DNA from: Anaerolineales bacterium
GTDB lineage: Bacteria > Chloroflexota > Anaerolineae > B4-G1 > DUEL01
Length of the DNA: 7,621 bases
Assembly (NCBI GenBank): GCA_015662065.1
Contig: DQUX01000048.1
Span: forward strand, 1-7,621
Direction: 5' to 3'
Shown: positions 6,701-7,621 of the stretch, in pieces
How positions within the stretch are numbered: position 1 is the first letter of the stretch
Layout of the letters: each line of letters begins with the position of its first letter
Made by a program: the position numbers and the translations under genes
The notes under the pieces: generated by a model
Database searches by the model: none
Told to the model about the DNA's origin: nothing
Seen by the model: the letters and a program-made list of their open reading frames with translations, nothing else

Positions 6701-6722
6701 TGGAATCTCGAATCTGAAACCT

Positions 6723-7442
6723 TTATCCCAACGGCCTCTTCACCGGTATCCCCGGCCGTCGCGGGTACTTCTCCGGCGTTGCCGCCACCTTGTCCACCAC
6801 CACCAGGTAACGGGTCTCCGCCAGCCCATGTAGGTTCACCAGCACCAGCCGCTGCACCCGCCCTCCGAGGATGCGGATGGCCTCCTCGGCGGCATGGACC
6901 TCGGCCGGGCCGCCTTCCCCCTTCTGGGCCAGGATTGCCCCCCCCACGCGGACCAGGGGCAGCAGGTACTCGGCCAAGGTGGGCATCTCCGCCACCGCCC
7001 GGGCCAGCGCCCAGTCGTACTGCTCCCGGTGGATCGGACGACGGCCCAGCTCCTCCGCTCGGGCGTGGATCACCTGGACGCCCCGGAGCTCCAGTCGGCG
7101 GGTCAGATGCTCCAAGAAGGCCACCTTCTTCCGGGTCGCCTCCAGCAGGGTGAGGTGCATCCCCGGGCAGAGGATCTTGAGCGGCACGCCAGGGAACCCC
7201 GCCCCGGTCCCCACATCGATTACCCGGACTCCGGCCTGCAGGTCAGCCTGGGGCAGCGCCAGCAGGCAGGAGAGAGAGTCCAGGAAGTGGCGTACCTGCA
7301 CCCCCTGGTAGTCGGTGATGGCGGTCAGGTTGAACCGCCGGTTCCACTCCACCAGCTCCTCGTAGTAGGCCTGGAAAAGGGAGAGGTGGCCCTTGTTGAG
7401 GGGAATTCCCAGTTCCTGTGCGCCTCGGATCAGTCGGTCCAT
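6723..7442 (-). CDS. rsmG: 16S rRNA (guanine-527-N7)-methyltransferase RsmG (GidB)
   Basis: RsmG methylates N7 of G527 in 16S rRNA using S-adenosylmethionine; in several bacteria its loss gives low-level streptomycin resistance. From the ATG at 7442 it has 239 residues, the same as B. subtilis RsmG. Visible are ELVEWNRRFNLTAI (29-42), HFLDS (52-56), the SAM-binding loop VIDVGTGAGFPGVPLKI (74-90), LLEATRKKVAFL (99-110), the ARAVAE segment (147-152) and the typical tail YPRRPGIPVKRPLG (226-239). All look intact. The frame extends to a TTG at 7496 (257 residues), but the extra 18 residues are Pro/Ser-rich and lie before the usual family start; neither start has a convincing ribosome site. It is the first visible gene of a minus-strand pair with the hydrolase. 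No gidA or parAB neighbour is visible; the upstream side is cut by the window end. Confidence 0.94.
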   Translation of the reverse strand: MDRLIRGAQELGIPLNKGHLSLFQAYYEELVEWNRRFNLTAITDYQGVQVRHFLDSLSCLLALPQADLQAGVRVIDVGTGAGFPGVPLKILCPGMHLTLLEATRKKVAFLEHLTRRLELRGVQVIHARAEELGRRPIHREQYDWALARAVAEMPTLAEYLLPLVRVGGAILAQKGEGGPAEVHAAEEAIRILGGRVQRLVLVNLHGLAETRYLVVVDKVAATPEKYPRRPGIPVKRPLG

Positions 7443-7570
7443 GCTGAGACGGGATTCACTGTTGCGGGGAGGAGGTGCGCTCGCAGGATCCACCAATCGG
7501 GGGCTGCGGAGCGGAAATCCCGCCGGTGTGTATCGTTCCCTTGTTCATTCTAGCGACTTCCTCGGTGACG

Positions 7571-7621
7571 TTACGGGCTCGGCACCGTCGGGGTGGGGGG
7601 CGGTTGGGCCTCCGGCGGGAG
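7571..7621 (-). CDS. Possible C-terminal end of a minus-strand gene upstream of rsmG (partial, frame uncertain)
   Basis: Read on the minus strand from the window edge, one frame gives LPPEAQPPPTPTVPSP and then TAA (7573-7571). A Pro/Thr-rich tail like this is common at the ends of secreted or membrane proteins in Chloroflexota, and its codons mostly end in G or C like the rest of the window. A second minus-strand frame is open to a TGA at 7547-7545 and a third to 7458-7456, so 16 codons cannot settle which, if any, is coding. The region 7443-7570 before rsmG otherwise shows no clear promoter. Confidence 0.3.
   Translation of the reverse strand, partial: LPPEAQPPPTPTVPSP

Noticed and set aside
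7547..7575. Promoter for rsmG using TAGAAT (7552-7547, minus)
   Set aside because: No TTGACA-like box lies 16-18 bases upstream (the sequence there reads CGTAAC), so a -10-like hexamer alone is not enough.

Overview
This GC-rich window looks like bacterial chromosome, most likely Chloroflexota (Anaerolineae or a related thermophilic class). The clue is the first gene: its membrane part resembles the TIGR03663 (Agl23-like) family, which from memory is sporadic and mostly found in Chloroflexota and archaea. Here it is joined to an NHL beta-propeller. Clear Shine-Dalgarno sites and a near-consensus sigma-70 promoter fit a bacterium. The phylum call is inference from family recall; no search was run.

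Layout, plus strand: (1) 3-2663, the 3' part of a large membrane protein with a six-blade NHL propeller. (2) 2664-2982, a 319-base intergenic region holding a probable terminator, a strong promoter whose -35 box overlaps the terminator T-tract, and a leader with two near-identical 62-base repeats and three 7-bp hairpins. (3) 2983-3609, upp (uracil salvage). (4) 3650-4699, a polyprenyl-phosphate sugar-1-phosphate transferase of the MraY/WecA/TagO superfamily. (5) 4721-5848, a DUF362 protein with an inserted 2x[4Fe-4S] ferredoxin domain. Genes 3-5 are 40 and 21 bases apart and probably form one operon read from the promoter at 2730-2758.

Layout, minus strand: rsmG (7442 to 6723) is followed after 34 bases by a monoacylglycerol-lipase-like alpha/beta hydrolase (6688 to 5858), so these two are probably co-transcribed. 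The hydrolase converges on the DUF362 gene with 9 bases between stop codons, and a perfect 7-bp hairpin spans both stops. The last ~120 bases, upstream of rsmG, may hold the end of another minus-strand gene, but the frame is ambiguous.

Most of the window is ordinary housekeeping and cell-envelope content. I found no defence system, CRISPR array, transposase, rRNA or tRNA. The points most worth a second look are the hairpin repeats in the upp leader, the missing catalytic-site aspartate and altered histidine motif in the sugar-phosphate transferase, and the membrane protein-NHL propeller fusion.
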